The notes under the pieces: model-generated
What the model was told of the DNA's origin: nothing
Seen by the model: only the letters and a program-made list of their open reading frames with translations
Databases searched by the model: none
Source of the DNA: Cryptomeria japonica
Lineage: Eukaryota > Streptophyta > Pinopsida > Cupressales > Cupressaceae
Assembly (NCBI RefSeq): GCF_030272615.1
Contig: NC_081409.1
Coordinates: 915,413,340 to 915,473,339 of the forward strand
Length of the DNA: 60,000 nt
Direction of reading: 5' to 3'
Part shown: positions 57,876-60,000 of the stretch, in pieces
Numbering within the stretch: the first letter of the stretch is position 1
How the letters are laid out: each line of letters begins with the position of its first letter
Translations under genes and position numbers: made by a program

Positions 57876-59132
57876 ATGATGCATTCATTTCATAGATGTG
57901 ATAATGGGTTAGCTTCCCTGGTTTCAATTTTTCCTTCTCTTAAAGAACCTCCCCCCATCTATAACAACATTCTAGTGCCTAAAATAATTTCTACCAATCC
58001 CTTTGAGACTCTCCCATGCTCTAAGGATGAAGACTTTAAGAGTGATCTTGACAATTCTCCTAAAATGTGCCCTTCCTATTTAGCTATCCTAGAGGAAGAG
58101 AATAATATCCTAAACACCTTTCTTAATGTTACTTTACCTTCCCTACATGATGCCTCTCTAAGTGAAAAGGTATTGATGGACATTGACTTATTTTCTCCTA
58201 AAGGTGGTCCTTCCAATGGGGGCATGTTAGTGCAACAAGAGGTTATGAACACTTCTTTCAAAGATCTCCTTCCTAAGCATGAATCTTTGGAGAAATATGT
58301 TCATGTTCCTCCTAAAAAACACTCCCTCCATGAGGATCCTTTTGTGCAAGAAGATAACATTATCCCTACATTTCCTAGTGATGGCATTTCCTTTTCCAAC
58401 AAGATTCCCACTAGAGATGATGAATTAATGATAAACGCTTACCCTGCTCCTAAAGTTTGTCTTACCCATAAGCATCCCTTAGAGAAAGAAGATGAAATAA
58501 TAAGCAATTTCCTTAATTCTCTCTCCCCTAAAGATCATATTGAACATATTTTGAGGAAAGAGGATGAGTTTAACACATCTATTGATGCTCTCCCTTCTAA
58601 GGATGAGGAATTAATAAACAATGTTATCTCCTCTCCCGAAATTGACAATACTTCAAACATTCCTTTCAACACCCTCACTATTTGGGATGAACCATTAGAA
58701 GAAGGTATAGATTATTCTCTACCCCTAGCCAAAGGGGATCAAATCAAGATTGAAAACTCCCTTGATTTTTTCTCACCTTCCTTGAATCTTAATTATTCTC
58801 CCTCTCCTCAACTTGGTTCTACTCATAAAGATACCCTAGTTCAAAGCAAGATGGTTAACGTCTCTTTCAAAGATCTCCCTCTCAAAAGTGAGACTTTAGA
58901 GAGTAATGTTGATCCTTCTCCTAGAGAGTTTATTCCCCATGTAGATCCTTTGATGATAGAGGATGATATGACCTTTCCTAGTATTACTCTTCCTACTAGA
59001 ACATCAATGCATATCCCTTGTCTCTCTCCTAAAATTAATTTAATCTGTGATAAGATTTTAGTGCAAGAGAAGACTATCAACAATTCTTCCAACACTTTTT
59101 TCATTCCTCTAAACCATCCTCAATCAATTTGA
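57876..59132 (+). CDS. Intact 418-residue acidic protein of the gypsy element, unknown function
   Basis: ATG 57876 to TGA 59130-59132, no internal stop. It sits where gag should start, 300 bp after the primer site, but shows no capsid domain or zinc knuckle. It is rich in Asp, Glu, Ser, Pro and Leu. Two internal copies of a 44-residue block are visible: residues 118-161 (LVQQEVMNTSFKDLLPKHES...) and 321-364 (LVQSKMVNVSFKDLPLKSET...), both ending HxDPxxxED. Weaker units resemble SPK...H..PLEKEDEI (about 190-220). Extra ORFs upstream of gag are known in Tat/Ogre-type gypsy elements; this may be one, or a replaced gag. Function not inferred. Confidence 0.65.
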   Translation: MMHSFHRCDNGLASLVSIFPSLKEPPPIYNNILVPKIISTNPFETLPCSKDEDFKSDLDNSPKMCPSYLAILEEENNILNTFLNVTLPSLHDASLSEKVLMDIDLFSPKGGPSNGGMLVQQEVMNTSFKDLLPKHESLEKYVHVPPKKHSLHEDPFVQEDNIIPTFPSDGISFSNKIPTRDDELMINAYPAPKVCLTHKHPLEKEDEIISNFLNSLSPKDHIEHILRKEDEFNTSIDALPSKDEELINNVISSPEIDNTSNIPFNTLTIWDEPLEEGIDYSLPLAKGDQIKIENSLDFFSPSLNLNYSPSPQLGSTHKDTLVQSKMVNVSFKDLPLKSETLESNVDPSPREFIPHVDPLMIEDDMTFPSITLPTRTSMHIPCLSPKINLICDKILVQEKTINNSSNTFFIPLNHPQSI

Positions 59133-60000
59133 TACATGTGAATGAAACAGCTAACAAACCTCTCTTCACCATCCAAGGTGCTTGTCCTTCTCAAAATTCT
59201 CAACCTTTAAATAAGCCTATCTTAGTGGTTCAAGGTGGTTATGCTAATGATTCTTTTTGCACTCCTAAGAAACCTATTATTACTATGCAAGGAGGTTATT
59301 CTTCTAAGAGCCCTTATGAGTATGCTAAGCAACTGACTAGAGAGAGTTATCATGCGGTTGCTCATACCTATAACACAAGAAACAATAGGCAACCTAATCC
59401 TCCTCCAGTTATTCCAACTTCACTTCCTCCTTCCCAACCTATTCTTCCTCAAGCTCCTCGTATTTCACAAGTTCTTGGTAAGGAATATGATCTCATAGAA
59501 CAACTTAAAGCTACCCCTGCTAAGATATCCCTTTGGGATTTGATCCAAACTTCTTCCGCTCATCATGGAATGTTACAAGATGCCTTGAAAGATTTGAATG
59601 TTCCTCCACCTAATACATCTAGTAATATAGCATCTTTGGTTAACTCTGTGATGAATCCTAAAGCTCAAATTGTGTTGACTCAAGATGAGTTGCCTACTAG
59701 TGAAATTCAACATCAATATGATCCCTTGATGATTGTGGTTATCATAAATGACACTGCTATAAGACGAACACTGGTAGATAATGGCTCTGGTCTTAATGTG
59801 TGTAGCATTAATCTATTGCATAAGATGAATGTGGATACATCCCTTATTGAGCCTGACTCTCGTCCCATTCGAGGCTTTGATAATGTGGCTAAGTCTTCAT
59901 TAGGTATTATCACTTTACCCATCACAGTGGGACCTGTTACTTTGCCTACTCCTATCCATGTTATGTCGGGAAATCTAACATACAACTTGTTATTAGGGAG
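59117..60000 (+). CDS. Gag-pro linker and aspartic protease of the gypsy element, cut by window edge
   Basis: Reads in a different frame from the 418-codon gene, overlapping its end: INLIHVNETANKPLF. Two repeats VVQGGYANDSF and TMQGGYSSKSPY follow, then a Pro-rich stretch (NPPPVIPTSLPPSQPILPQ), KISLWDLIQTSSAHHGMLQD (a block seen between gag and protease in Tat-like gypsy elements), and the protease: VVIINDTAIRRTLVDNGSGL (active site DNGS), LIEPDSRPIRGFDNVAKSSL and YNLLLG at the edge. Open to 60000 with no stop. DNGS rather than DSGS is common in this lineage. Confidence 0.75.

Overview
This 60 kb window looks like repeat-dense nuclear DNA of a seed plant, most likely a gymnosperm (inference). 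The grounds are decayed LTR-retrotransposons of several plant lineages (Athila-like, other Ty3/gypsy, copia), plant LINE fragments, plant-only families (L-type lectin receptor kinase, plant mobile domain), long microsatellites and strong CpG depletion. I see no intact host gene, rRNA, tRNA or CRISPR array. Nearly every coding region is broken by stops or frameshifts; the clear exception is a 418-codon reading frame at 57876-59132.

Layout. 1-~6950 (minus): Athila-like element (gag, protease, RT, RNase H, integrase, tRNA-Asp-type primer site, LTR), running off the left edge. 6960-11221 (minus): copia-type element with LTR, initiator-Met primer site, a coiled-coil/zinc-knuckle Gag-like gene and a second unknown gene, but no pol. 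Its LTR ends inside a second gypsy integrase (11222-12110, plus), followed by two related hairpins and a long unknown decayed gene (13158-16327). 17500-18370 (minus): LINE remnant. 18375-20683 (plus): insertion flanked by an 18-bp near-perfect repeat, with a LINE RNase H fragment and an unknown ~540-codon gene. 20.7-25.2 kb: mostly unassigned AT-rich DNA with one copy of a ~640-bp dispersed repeat. 25240-26930 (minus): LINE ORF1 and start of ORF2. 27923-29526 (minus): L-type lectin receptor kinase pseudogene.

29.5-34.2 kb is very AT-rich with local duplications. One duplicate is cut off at ~31751 by a ~530-bp segment whose CpG content is far above its surroundings; this is the most foreign-looking sequence here. 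A 5'-truncated LINE with a 12-bp target duplication lies just right of it (32513-33347). 34.6-39.25 kb is a chain of polypyrimidine tracts with long CT, CA and AT microsatellites. 39632-40307 is the second copy of the dispersed repeat, cut at 40308 by a gypsy LTR element (LTR, primer site, gag, protease; to ~43560). 43.6-46.6 kb holds a copia 3' LTR and pol end (minus) next to another primer site and LTR. 49059-49215 is a palindromic minisatellite. 51161-53836 (plus) is a plant-mobile-domain pseudogene with a degenerate AGCGCT array in its presumed intron. 55913-60000 (plus) is the 5' part of a better preserved gypsy element: precise 1643-bp LTR, primer site, the 418-codon frame and a protease cut by the window edge.

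The genes do not form a pathway. The window records serial, nested retrotransposon insertions decaying largely through stops that fit C-to-T or G-to-A change.
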